Shown: positions 1 to 10,813, counted from the first letter of the stretch. The stretch is DNA of 64,000 nt from Archangium primigenium (GCF_016904885.1 NZ_JADWYI010000001.1:5890001-5954000); one strand, 5' to 3'. Translations and numbers: made by a program. Notes: generated by a model not told the origin, from the letters alone.

Positions 1-1
1 C

Positions 2-1402
2 GATCTCGTGCTCGTACGCGTCCTCGACCCGCCAGTCGTCCCCATCGACCTCGGCGTAGAACGCGCGGTTGACGCCGAGGTGTTCGCCCAGGACCCGCGC
101 CGCAGCCTGGGTGATCTCGGTCGCGCTCGAGAGCGGGCGCAGCGCGTCGCCGAGCTTGAACACGAAGGCCTGCCGCTCCGCGCTCGCGCGCCGCTCCGCC
201 TCGGCCTGTTTGCGCTCGGTCACGTCGCGGAAGATCAGGCCGAAGCGGTTCTCGGAGTGCTTGAACGCGACGGTATCGAACCACTTGCCAAAGCCCTTCG
301 CGTAGCGCTCGTAGGCGACGGGGCGGCCGGTCTGGACCACGCGCCCGTAGGTCTCGAGCCAGTCGGGCTCGATCTCCGGGTTGACCTCGCGGGCCGTCTT
401 CCCGAGGGTCTGACTCACCGGGACGCCGGTCTGGGCCCAGGCGTCGTTCACCTCCAGGTAGCGCCAGTCGGCGGGACGGCCGTCCGCGTCCCAGATCATC
501 TCGGCGAGCGCGAACCCCTCCCCCATGTTCTCGAAGAGCAGCCGGAAGCGGCGTTCGCTCTCGCGCACCGTGTCCTCCGTGCGCCGCCGCTCGGTGATGT
601 CCGTGAAGCGCACCGCGACCCGGCGGCTGCCCTCGCCGCCGAGGCGGAAGATGTTGAGGTCGAAGAGGCGACCGAGCGTGAACTCGGCCTCCTCCAACCG
701 GATCGACTCGCCCGTCTCCGCGGCCCGCCCGTAGAGTTCGGCCCACCGCGGGTTCGGGGTGCCCAACAGCTGGGTCGCCGTGCGCCCGACGGGGTACGGC
801 ATCCCGGTGTGCCGCATGAACGCGGGATTCACCTCGAGGAAGAGAAAGTCCGTCCAGCGCCCGCTCGCGTCGGCCATGACCTCGACCACCGCGTACGCCT
901 CGTCCATCTCGTTGAAGAGCGCGCGGTACTTCTCCTCGCTCGCGCGCAGCGCCGTCCGGGCCGCCACGGCCTCGTCGTGGACCCGCGCCGTGACGTCCGT
1001 GAGCTGGTGCAGCACGTGGCGAACGGCGCCGTCGGGCCCGGGCACGGGGACGTTCACGACATCCCAAGTGCGGACCTCCCACGTGCCGTCGGGGCGCGGC
1101 AGGCCGTGGCGCCGCGGGTCCATCCGCTGCGTCACGCCCGTCCGCACGGCTGCCTCGACCGACGCCAGCAGGCCCTGCAGGCGGCCCTCGCGAGGCGCCT
1201 CTGGGCCCGCGTTCGGGAACACCTCCGCCAGGGGCTGGCCGACCACGGCCTCGCGCGGGCGTTGGGCGAGGGACAGGAACGAGTCGCTCGCCGCCAGGAC
1301 CGTGAAGCACGGCGGGTCGGCCGAGAGCACGGCCGTGGCATCGGGAAGCGCGGCGATCACGGCCGCCAGATCGAGTCCGCCCGGCGATGTCTGTGCATCC
1401 AT
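2..1402 (-). CDS. PAS/GAF multi-domain sensor protein, N-terminal part (probable histidine kinase)
   Basis: The reading frame opens with an ATG at 1402 (MDAQTSPGGLDLAAV) and runs leftwards off the window without a stop, giving 467 residues of an incomplete protein. Three PAS-like units follow each other at roughly residues 10-135, 150-275 and 285-405. Each ends in the typical D(V/I)T(E/A)R(K/R/V) junction, for example FRDVTERKQAEAE. After these, residues 410-467 look like the start of a GAF domain (QAFVFKLGDALRPLSSAT). No membrane segment or signal peptide is visible, so sensing is probably cytoplasmic. This architecture usually precedes a histidine kinase, but the output domain lies outside the window and a diguanylate cyclase is possible. 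No good Shine-Dalgarno sequence precedes the start. The gene is divergent from the small protein at 1590. Confidence 0.85.
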   Translation of the reverse strand, partial: MDAQTSPGGLDLAAVIAALPDATAVLSADPPCFTVLAASDSFLSLAQRPREAVVGQPLAEVFPNAGPEAPREGRLQGLLASVEAAVRTGVTQRMDPRRHGLPRPDGTWEVRTWDVVNVPVPGPDGAVRHVLHQLTDVTARVHDEAVAARTALRASEEKYRALFNEMDEAYAVVEVMADASGRWTDFLFLEVNPAFMRHTGMPYPVGRTATQLLGTPNPRWAELYGRAAETGESIRLEEAEFTLGRLFDLNIFRLGGEGSRRVAVRFTDITERRRTEDTVRESERRFRLLFENMGEGFALAEMIWDADGRPADWRYLEVNDAWAQTGVPVSQTLGKTAREVNPEIEPDWLETYGRVVQTGRPVAYERYAKGFGKWFDTVAFKHSENRFGLIFRDVTERKQAEAERRASAERQAFVFKLGDALRPLSSATEITQAAARVLGEHLGVNRAFYAEVDGDDWRVEDAYEHEI

Positions 1403-1589
1403 GCGCCGATAACTTAGAGGTCAGGCGGGACCAAGGCACGTGCCAAGGGACGCTCGCGGGCGGTGTTTGCGACCAGTACCGGACGAACGAGCGGCCCGTT
1501 CCCTTTCGCCACCGTCGGACCGTCAGCGCTTCGGGGCGTGTCCCAGGGGGACGATTGAAACGGCCCGGGGGAGTCGGTAGGGAGCCCCG

Positions 1590-2009
1590 GTGGCAACTCG
1601 CAGAAAGACACGTACTCCCACGGCCGCTCCGTCCACCGAGCCGCCTCGATGGCGCGCACTCGCGCACGCGCTGGCCAGTGATCTCCTGGCGCTGACGCTG
1701 CTGCTCGATCTGGCGGGTATGGCCACGAAGGAAGAGGAGCGCACCCGCCACCTCGAGGCCGCCAGGCGGGCCCTCACCGAGGGCGAACACAGGCTGGACG
1801 CGCTCCACCAGGCCGTGCGGCTGGAGGATGGCGAGCTCGCCAGGCAGACCCTCACCGAGCGCGAGGGCCGGCTTCAGACCCTGCGCCAGGCGTTTCGGCG
1901 TTTGGACGAGCGCGCCCCAGCACGCAAGCAGTCCGCGGGTCCCACGCCGCGCACACCCAAGAAGACGGAGAAGAACGTCCGGAAGGTCCGCCGTACGGGA
2001 GACCGCTGA
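1590..2009 (+). CDS. Hypothetical coiled-coil protein, basic ends
   Basis: I do not recognise this 139-residue protein. It starts with GTG, preceded by GGAG about six bases upstream (1581-1584). The N-terminus is basic (TRRKTRTPTA), residues 20-43 are leucine/alanine-rich, and residues 45-107 form a charged Glu/Arg/Leu heptad-like stretch that should be a coiled coil. The tail is strongly basic (TPKKTEKNVRKVRRTGDR). This suggests a small nucleic-acid-binding or scaffold protein, but no family can be named. It ends about 50 bases before the operator of the TetR gene. Confidence 0.55.
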   Translation: MATRRKTRTPTAAPSTEPPRWRALAHALASDLLALTLLLDLAGMATKEEERTRHLEAARRALTEGEHRLDALHQAVRLEDGELARQTLTEREGRLQTLRQAFRRLDERAPARKQSAGPTPRTPKKTEKNVRKVRRTGDR

Positions 2010-2061
2010 GACGAGGACCCCTGCCCCGTCCGAACGCCTTCAGGCCAAACCTTGACGTTTC

Positions 2062-2100
2062 TGTCACTCAGTGCCAAATCAGGGATGGCACTCAGTGACA
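2062..2100. promoter_or_regulatory. Palindromic operator upstream of the TetR gene
   Basis: TGTCACTCAGTGCC (2062-2075) and GGCACTCAGTGACA (2087-2100) form an inverted repeat with one mismatch around an 11-base spacer. Each arm also contains its own palindrome, CACTCAGTG. A TTGACG hexamer at 2053-2058 lies 17 bases from AAATCA (2076-2081), a plausible promoter inside the repeat. The second arm ends just before the GGAG ribosome-binding site of the TetR gene. Autorepression by that TetR protein is the natural reading, but it is inference. Confidence 0.7.
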
Positions 2101-2110
2101 GGAGTCGGGG

Positions 2111-2736
2111 ATGGATCCCTCGAAGATCGAGCAGGCACGGCTTGCCGTGGCGCGTCATGCCGCCGCGCTGTTCTGGAGAGATGGCGTCGAGAAGACGAGT
2201 GGCGATGCGATCGCCGCCGCGTCCGGTCTCTCCAAGCGAACGGTCTGGAGGTACTTCCGGTCGAAGGAAGCCTGCGTCGAGCCGCTCTTCCTGATCACAG
2301 GGCTGCGCTTCGTGGAGTTCCTGCGGGCCTGGCCGCGGGACGTCTCGCTCGAGGGCTACCTGCGCGACACGCTGGGCGGCCTGCTCAAGACCGAGCAGGA
2401 GCTTCACGACGGTGTCGCCGTGGCGCGTCTGATCTCCCTGTTGAAGACCGAACCGGCGCTCCGCTCGGCCTACCTGATGGCGAGCGCGCACGCCGAGGAC
2501 CAGCTCATCGAGGTCATCGCGGCGCGTGCCGGACGCGATCGCGCGGACTTCGACGTCAAGCTGTGCGCGGCCGCGGCGATGGCCGCCATGCGCGTCGTCG
2601 ACGAAGACCTCTGCACCGCCACCTTCACCCACGGCCGCCATTTCGAACATCACGAGGTCTGCGACCGGATGGCGGCGGCCATTCGCGCCGTGGCCACCCT
2701 GCCCATCTGCGATCCCGTCGCCAAGAGGAGCCCCCG

Positions 2737-2740
<4 letters not shown>
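2111..2740 (+). CDS. TetR/AcrR family transcriptional regulator
   Basis: This is a 209-residue protein of normal TetR length. Residues 6-55 form the three-helix DNA-binding domain: an ARHAAALFWRDGVEKTSGD helix pair, then the recognition helix SKRTVWRYFRSKEA near residues 41-54. The remaining 150 residues are helical and would form the ligand-binding and dimer domain, whose ligand cannot be predicted. The ATG is preceded by GGAG at 2101-2104. A near-perfect palindrome lies directly upstream. The stop codon overlaps the start of the prolyl oligopeptidase gene (ATGA), so the two are cotranscribed and translationally coupled. The regulator probably controls itself and that peptidase. Confidence 0.92.
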
Positions 2741-4794
<2,054 letters not shown>

Positions 4795-4859
4795 ACCGGC
4801 GCATCCGGTAGTATTCCTCGGTTCCATCGCCGAGGTCAGGCGTACCCAGAGGAAGGTTC

Positions 4860-6338
4860 ATGTCAGATTTGCTTTCGAGGTGGCTCGCGGTGCCCGCCGC
4901 CGCATTGCGCGCCGGACTGGTGCTTGGACTGGTGGTCAGCACCCTCGCCGCGTGTGGCGACGGCGCACCGCCGACCCCCACCCCGCCGATCGAGGCCCCG
5001 CCGGACCCCGTCCCGCCGGTGGCCCAGAACGCCGCCCTCGAGACGGCGGAAGACACCCCCCTCGAGGTGCGCCTGACGGCCAGTGGCAGTGGGGCGCTCG
5101 CATTCCGCATTGTCGATGCGCCGGACCACGGCACGCTGGGTGTGCTCAGCGCCGAGGGCGTCGTCACCTACACCCCCGGCGCCGACTACCACGGCGAAGA
5201 TGCCCTCACCTTCCGCGTCACCGATAGCGCGGGCCTGAGCGCCCAGGCCACGGTGACCCTCACCATCACGCCCGTGAATGACGTCCCCGCCCTCTCCTCG
5301 GTGGCCGATCAGCGCGTCCCCTCGGGCGACGCGACCGGAGAGCTGAGCTTCACCGTGGGCGACGTGGAGACCGCCGCCGACAGCCTCACGGTCACCGCGA
5401 CGTCCTCCAATACCAGCGTGGTGCCCAACGACCCCGGCCATCTCGTCCTCGGCGGTTCCGGCGCCAACCGCACGCTCAACATCCTCTCCGCCGCCAACAC
5501 CCGCGGCACCACCACCATCACCCTCTCGGTGAGTGACGGCACCGCCATCACCACCACCACCTTCGCGGTCGACGTCACCGGCGTCGCGCGCCTCTACTGG
5601 ATGACGGCCGCCGGCTCGCTGTGGCGGGTGGGGGTGAACGGCAAGAGCGCGGTGGAGCTCAAGACCGGCATCAGCGGGGCGAGTTCCATCGCCACCGACC
5701 CGGTCACCCAGACCCTCTTCTACAGCAACGGCAGTGCCCTCGTTCGCGTGGACGGTGAGGGGGCCAACCTGGTCGAGGTCGTGGCGAACGGAGGCTATCC
5801 CTCCGGGATTGCCGTCGATTCGACGAACCGCAAGCTGTACTGGTCCGACTTCAACGGGAAGCGGGTCATGCGCGCCGAGCTGGACGGGAGCAATCCCACG
5901 CAGATCGTCGGGGGCATCGACAGCCCGTCCGCCATCGCGTTCGATGTCCCACGCGGCAAGGTGTATGTCATTACCTACAACAACACCCGGCTCGTTCGAT
6001 TCAATCTCGATGGGACCCAGCTGGAGACCGTTGCGTCGAACCTGGGCGGACTGGGCGTGGGCCTGGCGGTCGATTCGAGCGGCGGGAAGGTGTACTTCTC
6101 GACCCGCGGCAACAGTCTCTATGCCGCCAACCTGGACGGCTCCAATGTCACCGCGCTGGTGACCGGCCAGACCACGGTGCATGGGATTGCCCTCGATGCC
6201 ACGGCCGGGCGGCTGTATTGGGCGGATTGGCTGGGGCAAGCGATCCGGAGCGCCCAGCTGGCCGACGGCGGCGACATCCAGACCCTGAACGCGACCACCA
6301 GCAGGAACCTGGGCCTGGCCTGGATGCCCGCGCCGTAG
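4860..6338 (+). CDS. Lipoprotein with cadherin-like repeat and YWTD-type beta-propeller
   Basis: This 492-residue protein has an N-terminal signal with a lipobox (TLAAC, lipid-attached Cys32) and a Pro/Thr-rich linker. Residues about 50-135 form a tandem-95/cadherin-like module (EDTPLEVRLTASG through VTLTITPVNDVP), followed by a second Ig-like stretch to about 240. From about 245 the protein consists of repeats such as LYWMTAAGSLWRV and LYWSDFNGKRVMRAELDGS, the LDL-receptor YWTD six-bladed propeller pattern. It is an outer-surface adhesive or binding protein by inference; no catalytic residues are evident. A GAGGAAGG ribosome-binding site precedes the ATG. Confidence 0.85.
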   Translation: MSDLLSRWLAVPAAALRAGLVLGLVVSTLAACGDGAPPTPTPPIEAPPDPVPPVAQNAALETAEDTPLEVRLTASGSGALAFRIVDAPDHGTLGVLSAEGVVTYTPGADYHGEDALTFRVTDSAGLSAQATVTLTITPVNDVPALSSVADQRVPSGDATGELSFTVGDVETAADSLTVTATSSNTSVVPNDPGHLVLGGSGANRTLNILSAANTRGTTTITLSVSDGTAITTTTFAVDVTGVARLYWMTAAGSLWRVGVNGKSAVELKTGISGASSIATDPVTQTLFYSNGSALVRVDGEGANLVEVVANGGYPSGIAVDSTNRKLYWSDFNGKRVMRAELDGSNPTQIVGGIDSPSAIAFDVPRGKVYVITYNNTRLVRFNLDGTQLETVASNLGGLGVGLAVDSSGGKVYFSTRGNSLYAANLDGSNVTALVTGQTTVHGIALDATAGRLYWADWLGQAIRSAQLADGGDIQTLNATTSRNLGLAWMPAP

Positions 6339-6395
6339 CCCATCGACAGGGGGACGCACGAATCGGAAACGCAGACGACGATGCGGAGCGGACGG

Positions 6396-7457
6396 TCAGG
6401 CCGGGCCGTCCGTGAGCACCTCGGAGCGCAGCGAGGGGAAGACCTGGCCCACCTTGCCGAGCAGGTACTCCCCATACGTGCCCTGGACGCCGTGGACGCT
6501 CCGGAGATCCCACCGCTCGTGGGCGTCCTCGATCGCCTGGGCCTGACGAATCGCGGGGGCCTCCAGCGGGTGGATCTCCGCGGTCCAGCCCGGGTCGAAG
6601 AAGAAAGGCAAGGACAGCCGGTGACGCCCGGAGCGGTTGAGCACCCGGTGGGGCGTGGAGCGGTACGCGCCCCGCGTCATCCGGTCGAGCATGTCTCCGA
6701 TGTTGCAGACGAACGAGCCCGCCAGCGGCGGCGCGTCGATCCAGCGCACCTCGCCGCCCGCGCGGGACTTCACCTGCAGGCCCCCGGCCTCGTCCTGCTT
6801 GAGGAGGGTGAGGACGCCGTAGTCGGTGTGCTCCCCCACCCCCCAGGCCGGCTTGCCGTCCTCGGCGGTGTCGGGCCCGGGCGGGTAGTTGAAGACGCGG
6901 AAGAGCACGAGCGGCTCGGCCATGACGCCCGCGCGGAAGTGATCCGCGCGCAGGCCCAGGCTCAGCGCGAGGCCCTCCATGAGCGCATGGCCCAGGCGGG
7001 TGAGCGCCGCCAGGTAGTCCAGCACGGCCTCGCGCAGGCCGGAGGGCTCCTCGGGAAAGAGGTTGGGCCCGTGCAGCGGCGTGCCCGCGCGCACGAGCGG
7101 GTGCTCGGCGCCGAGCTCGGTCCCGAAGTAGAGGCCCTCCTTGCGGTCCGGGCGGCCCGAGGTCAGCTCGCCCCCCACGGGGAAGTAGCCCCGCCAGGCG
7201 GCCCCGCCCCGGGCCATGCGGATGGCGAGCTTCCGCGCCTCGGGCAGTGCGAAGAAGCGGCGGCTCAAGGTCTCCAACCGTGTCTGGAGCGCCTCGTCCA
7301 CGCCGTGGCCGACCACGTAGAAGAAGCCGTTGCGCCGGCAGGCGGCGCCCATCCGCTCCGCCACGGCCTGACGCTCGGCGAGCGTCGACGCCGGGTCCAC
7401 GAGCGCGCGCACGTCGATGACGGGGACCTGCTCGACCTCAATCGGAAGTGCATCCAT
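6396..7457 (-). CDS. Isopenicillin N synthase-like 2-oxoglutarate/Fe(II) oxygenase
   Basis: This 353-residue protein has the two-part plant/IPNS-type oxygenase layout. The N-terminal DIOX_N region (VPVIDVRAL to about residue 130) is followed by the jelly-roll core. The iron ligands are His210 and Asp212 (GEHTDYG) and His270 (TPHRVLN). Arg280 and Ser282 (RxS in HRLSLPFF) should bind 2-oxoglutarate. NYPPGP (190-195) is a standard motif of the family. The substrate cannot be predicted; bacterial members hydroxylate or cyclise small molecules, often in secondary metabolism. It is transcribed divergently from the alpha/beta hydrolase at 7514, 56 bases away, so a shared promoter region is likely. 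Confidence 0.92.
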   Translation of the reverse strand: MDALPIEVEQVPVIDVRALVDPASTLAERQAVAERMGAACRRNGFFYVVGHGVDEALQTRLETLSRRFFALPEARKLAIRMARGGAAWRGYFPVGGELTSGRPDRKEGLYFGTELGAEHPLVRAGTPLHGPNLFPEEPSGLREAVLDYLAALTRLGHALMEGLALSLGLRADHFRAGVMAEPLVLFRVFNYPPGPDTAEDGKPAWGVGEHTDYGVLTLLKQDEAGGLQVKSRAGGEVRWIDAPPLAGSFVCNIGDMLDRMTRGAYRSTPHRVLNRSGRHRLSLPFFFDPGWTAEIHPLEAPAIRQAQAIEDAHERWDLRSVHGVQGTYGEYLLGKVGQVFPSLRSEVLTDGPA

Positions 7458-7513
7458 CCCGTGGAGTCTACTCCCGGGGTGCCGGTCGTCGCCTCGCGTC
7501 CTAGACTCGGGCC

Positions 7514-8245
7514 ATGCCCGACACGTACCGCTTCCTGGTGGATGGCCGCATTCCCGTGCTCAAGCTGCACGACGAGCCCCGACCGGCTCCGGCCGTCCTG
7601 GTGCTGCACGGACTGGGCGCGGATGCCGAGACCCAGCGCGGGGAGCTGAACGCCGTCGCCCGCGCGGGCTGGAGCGCCGTGGGCGTGGACGCGCCCCACC
7701 ACGGTGCCCGGCGCGACGCCTGGCTCGACGAGATGGACCGGCTCGGCCCGCCCGACTTCCACACCCGCCTGCTGCACGCCGTGCGCGAGGCCGCCCGGGA
7801 CGTGTCCCGCGTCATCGATCACCTGGTGCACGAGGGCCATGGCCCCATCGGGCTCGTGGGCATCTCGTTCGGCGCCTACACGGCCCTGACGGTGGCCATG
7901 GACGACCCGCGCATCCGGGCCACCGTGTCCCTGCTCGGCTCGCCGGACTGGGCGCCCCGGGAAGGCCCCCTCACCGACGAGCTTCGCGAGCTGATGCACC
8001 ACGCCCCCGTCCACCGGCCGAGGGACTGCGCGCGCCACCCGCTGCTGCTGGTGAACGCGGGCCGGGACACCGTCGTGCCCCCCCAGGCGGCGCGGGACTT
8101 CGCCCGGCGCCTCCGGGAGATGCCGGACCTCCAGGCGGACTCCCTCGAGTACCCCGAGTCGGACCACATGATGCGGCCCCAGGACTGGGAGGACTGCTGG
8201 GACCGCACGCTGGCGTTCCTCGGACGCCACCTGGGCCACCGCTGA
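7514..8245 (+). CDS. Alpha/beta hydrolase, dienelactone-hydrolase-like
   Basis: This 243-residue soluble protein has the HGLG oxyanion motif at residues 32-35, the nucleophile elbow GISFG with Ser118, Asp185 (NAGRDTVVP) and His218 (ESDHMM), a complete serine-hydrolase triad. Length and motif spacing resemble dienelactone-hydrolase and YitV-like esterases. No signal peptide is present, so it is cytoplasmic. It is divergent from the 2-oxoglutarate oxygenase, but a functional link is only suggested by position. Substrate unknown. Confidence 0.88.
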   Translation: MPDTYRFLVDGRIPVLKLHDEPRPAPAVLVLHGLGADAETQRGELNAVARAGWSAVGVDAPHHGARRDAWLDEMDRLGPPDFHTRLLHAVREAARDVSRVIDHLVHEGHGPIGLVGISFGAYTALTVAMDDPRIRATVSLLGSPDWAPREGPLTDELRELMHHAPVHRPRDCARHPLLLVNAGRDTVVPPQAARDFARRLREMPDLQADSLEYPESDHMMRPQDWEDCWDRTLAFLGRHLGHR

Positions 8246-8442
8246 ACCCGCTGAAGCATCCAGCCAGGCTCTCCGTCGCCAGCTGCGTCGCGGGTTGTTC
8301 TGATTTGGCCCTTTTCACGTGGCTGCGTCGGCGCGAAAGGACGCCTCCAGCAACGGGACTTTGCGTTCCTCCGAGATTGAACCAATTCAGGTCCATCGGA
8401 GATGCTAGGGAGGATTCGTTCCTTTGAAGCTGGAGGTTTGCT

Positions 8443-10170
8443 GTGAAGTTGTTTCGAGTGTGCCTTGCGTCGCTGATGGTCCTGCTGACCGCCTGCGGTG
8501 ATTCGACGGATCCAGAAGGGCCTCCCGCGGTCGACCAGCCACAACCGGACCCGGGCACGCCGCAGCCGGATGCTGGCACCGAGGTGCCGGACGCGGGCGC
8601 GGAGCCTCCGGACTCCGGGACGGAGACGCCCGACGCGGGCTCCGAGGTGCCGGATTCGGGCATGGAGACGCCCGACGCGGGCTCCGAGGTGCCGGATTCG
8701 GGCACGGAGACCCCGGACTCGGGGACTGGTACGCCCGACGCGGGCACCGGCACGCCGGACTCGGGGACCGGTACGCCCGATTCGGGCACCGGTACGCCCG
8801 ATTCGGGCACCGGTACGCCGGACGCGGGCTCCGACGCCGGGATGAGCGTCCTCGACAACTGGAGCTTCGAGGAGTGGCCGGACGCGCTTCCCGTCCAGTG
8901 GCTGGGCAGCAAGTCGAGCCTCACCAGCGACGCGGTGCAGAAGGTGACGACGAGTCCCTTCCATGGCCTCAACGCGGTCCGGCTGAGCAATGCCACGGGC
9001 ACGCACAAGCGCTTCACCACCGTCGCGAAGTCCATGCCCGCCGGCCGCTACGCCTGCACCTACCAGGTGCGGGGCTCCGGTGAGATCCGCAACGGCTTCT
9101 TCGACACGGACTACTCCTCGTACTCGAGCTACACCACGGTCGAGACCACGAGCTGGACCCAGGTGTCGTACTCCTTCAACCTGGCCAGCCCCGTCTACGA
9201 CACCTTCGAGTTCGTCTTCAGCCTCCGCAACACCCGGGGCGAGCACCTGATCGTCGACGACGTGCGCTGCACCCGCGCGCCCGAGGCGTGTGACGCCGTC
9301 AGCTGCGAGTCCTGGCAGCGCTGCGTGAACGCCACCGCGACTTGTGAGCCGCTGGCCGGCCGCTGCAACACCTCCGCCCAGTGCAGCGAGTGGCAGAGCT
9401 GCGATGCGACCCACACGTGCGTGACCGCGGCGGACCGCTGCGTGCGCCACGCGGATTGCGCCGGCACGCCGCAGACGCCTGTCTGTGACACCGCCTCGCA
9501 CGCCTGCGTGGAAGGCGACCCGTGCGCGGGCGTCGTCTGCAACAACCCGGCGACGAGCTGCAACCCCACGTCGGGCGTGTGCGAGCTGTCCCCTGGCGCC
9601 TGCTTCACCACCTACGACTGCCGCGGCGAGCTGCCCGCCTGCGACCCGGCGACCCGTCGCTGTGTCTCCGCCGAGCACTCCGCGAACATCATCCGCAACG
9701 GCGGCTTCGAGAACTGGAGCAACACGCCCATCCCGTACTACGGCACCCCGTACATTCCCGACTACTGGTACGGGCTGGACAACGGCGTCTCGGATCCGGG
9801 CTCGGAGATCAAGCCCTCGCGCCTGGTGCCCTACACGAAGGTGGTGCACGGAGGCTCGCGGGCGCTCCAGTTCGTCGTCCCCATCCAGACCGCGGAGCGC
9901 TTCACGCTCCAGAAGTTCAACGTGCCGACGGGCAACTACTCCTGCTCGTACCGGGTGAGGGGCCACGGCACCATCCGCCACCGCATCTACTCGAGCGCCG
10001 GCTGGAGCCCGCAGACGGACTTCCTCACGGTGGACAGCGATGCCTGGGAGCCGGTGTTCTTCCGCTTCACCGGCAACGTGCGCGACTGGCGCCTGTTCTT
10101 CTACCCCGGCCGCAGCGTGGCGGACCGCGACCACCTCCAGGTGGACGACGTGGTCTGCACGAAGGACTGA
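8443..10170 (+). CDS. Repeat-linker lipoprotein with duplicated carbohydrate-binding-like domain
   Basis: This 575-residue protein starts with GTG after a GGAGG at 8431-8435. The signal ends in a lipobox (LLTAC, Cys18). Residues 38-128 are 13 copies of a 7-residue unit of the type GTGTPDS. Residues about 137-290 (NWSFEEWPDALPVQW onward) and 416-575 (NGGFENWSNTPIP onward) are two diverged copies of one beta-sandwich domain. Both contain a GxY(S/A)C(S/T)Y(Q/R)VRG strand and end in VDDV(R/V)CT, a pattern like CBM-type jelly rolls. Between them, about 290-410 is cysteine-rich (CDAVSCESWQRC, CNTSAQC), resembling the EGF-like Cys-rich segments of myxobacterial surface proteins. It is probably an outer-membrane lipoprotein that holds its binding domains away from the surface on a stalk. 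Confidence 0.82.
   Translation: MKLFRVCLASLMVLLTACGDSTDPEGPPAVDQPQPDPGTPQPDAGTEVPDAGAEPPDSGTETPDAGSEVPDSGMETPDAGSEVPDSGTETPDSGTGTPDAGTGTPDSGTGTPDSGTGTPDSGTGTPDAGSDAGMSVLDNWSFEEWPDALPVQWLGSKSSLTSDAVQKVTTSPFHGLNAVRLSNATGTHKRFTTVAKSMPAGRYACTYQVRGSGEIRNGFFDTDYSSYSSYTTVETTSWTQVSYSFNLASPVYDTFEFVFSLRNTRGEHLIVDDVRCTRAPEACDAVSCESWQRCVNATATCEPLAGRCNTSAQCSEWQSCDATHTCVTAADRCVRHADCAGTPQTPVCDTASHACVEGDPCAGVVCNNPATSCNPTSGVCELSPGACFTTYDCRGELPACDPATRRCVSAEHSANIIRNGGFENWSNTPIPYYGTPYIPDYWYGLDNGVSDPGSEIKPSRLVPYTKVVHGGSRALQFVVPIQTAERFTLQKFNVPTGNYSCSYRVRGHGTIRHRIYSSAGWSPQTDFLTVDSDAWEPVFFRFTGNVRDWRLFFYPGRSVADRDHLQVDDVVCTKD
8554..8826 (+). repeat. 13 tandem 21-bp units coding GTGTPDS-type heptapeptides
   Basis: Thirteen in-frame 21-base units encode variants of G-T/S-x-T/V-P-D-S/A. 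The last five units (GGCACCGGTACGCCCGATTC type) are nearly identical, suggesting recent expansion. The first units are more diverged (GTPQPDA, GTEVPDA, GAEPPDS). Because the unit is a multiple of three, copy-number change would alter stalk length without breaking the frame. Confidence 0.9.
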
Positions 10171-10176
10171 GCAGGC

Positions 10177-10215
10177 CCGCGGGAGGGGCACCGCGCCTCG
10201 GTGCCCCTCCCGTGG
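10177..10215 (+). terminator. Stem-loop after the repeat lipoprotein gene
   Basis: CGGGAGGGGCACCG (10180-10193) pairs perfectly with CGGTGCCCCTCCCG (10199-10212) around a 5-base loop. The stem extends by two further pairs beyond a G-T position. It begins seven bases after the stop codon. There is no T-run, so it would act as a weak or factor-assisted terminator or protect the 3' end. Confidence 0.6.
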
Positions 10216-10580
10216 CTTCAGTGGTCGCCGTCGTCGACGTGCCCCCCCCGCAGAGCGCGCAGGCGAGCGCCTGGGGGTTGAGCAGGCCGCGATGAGTCAG
10301 GCGCCGAGCAAGCGCGAGGGACACACCACGCGCTGCTACGTGAAGTGCCCTCCAAGCCTCCCCACATCCGCCTTGCGCTGTGCCTGGTGCGCCTTCCGGT
10401 TCTTCGGGGGGAAGTGCGGAATCTGGTGACGGAAGTCGGTGGGTCGAGCGTCGTCTCGTCAATCCTCCCATGACGAGTTCCCGCTCGCGTTCTCTTGTCC
10501 ATGTCCACCCCGGTGCGTGCCACATGCTGGGCCTGTACCTGGGGGCACCCGTGTCGGCGTAGGGACGCCCCCAGGGGGGC

Positions 10581-10612
10581 TGACACGTCAGTGCAACAAA
10601 TTGACATGTCAA
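10581..10612. promoter_or_regulatory. Pair of TGACAYGTCA palindromes spaced 21 bp
   Basis: TGACACGTCA (10581-10590) and TGACATGTCA (10602-10611, within the perfect 12-base palindrome TTGACATGTCAA at 10601-10612) share the same half-sites. Their centres lie 21 bases apart, two helical turns. This is the layout of two operator sites for a dimeric regulator on one DNA face. They lie about 240 bases upstream of the gene at 10849. The regulator is unknown. Confidence 0.5.
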
Positions 10613-10775
10613 CCATCAAGGGTTGCGAGGGAAGGCCGTGCGCTCGGCGCCGCGCCTGCATTCGCCGCGCTTCAGGGCTCAATCATTCACATCGCTGGCG
10701 AAATCTTGTATGTTCCCTATAGGACACTGGGTGCGGATTCCCTGACAAGCGGATCCCAACCTGTCACGCCATTTC

Positions 10776-10813
10776 AACGAAGCCTTCCTCGCGAGGGGGG
10801 AGGAGGCTTCGTT
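10776..10813 (+). promoter_or_regulatory. Leader hairpin upstream of the CxxCH protein gene
   Basis: AACGAAGCC (10776-10784) pairs with GGCTTCGTT (10805-10813). The inner bases TTCCTC and GAGGA can extend the stem, with GCGA near the loop. It ends 35 bases before the ATG at 10849, so it lies in the 5' leader of the transcript. It lacks a T-run. It might be a leader regulator or the relic of a terminator for an upstream transcript. Confidence 0.4.

Noticed and set aside
8-1417. Long plus-strand open frame over the PAS sensor
   Set aside because: It is the antisense shadow of the minus-strand PAS gene, whose residues match known domains. The plus frame is Arg/Pro/Gly-rich without motifs.
2071-2736. 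Upstream extension of the prolyl oligopeptidase frame
   Set aside because: It lies entirely within the TetR gene in another frame and has no conserved residues; the ATGA overlap fixes the start at 2737.
10292-10429. 45-codon Cys-rich frame (MSQAPSKREGHTTRCYVKC...)
   Set aside because: Short, no ribosome-binding site and no family; insufficient support to call a gene.
10218-10682. 154-codon minus frame in the intergenic region
   Set aside because: Basic, Cys/Arg-rich composition, no recognisable start context or domain; regarded as random.
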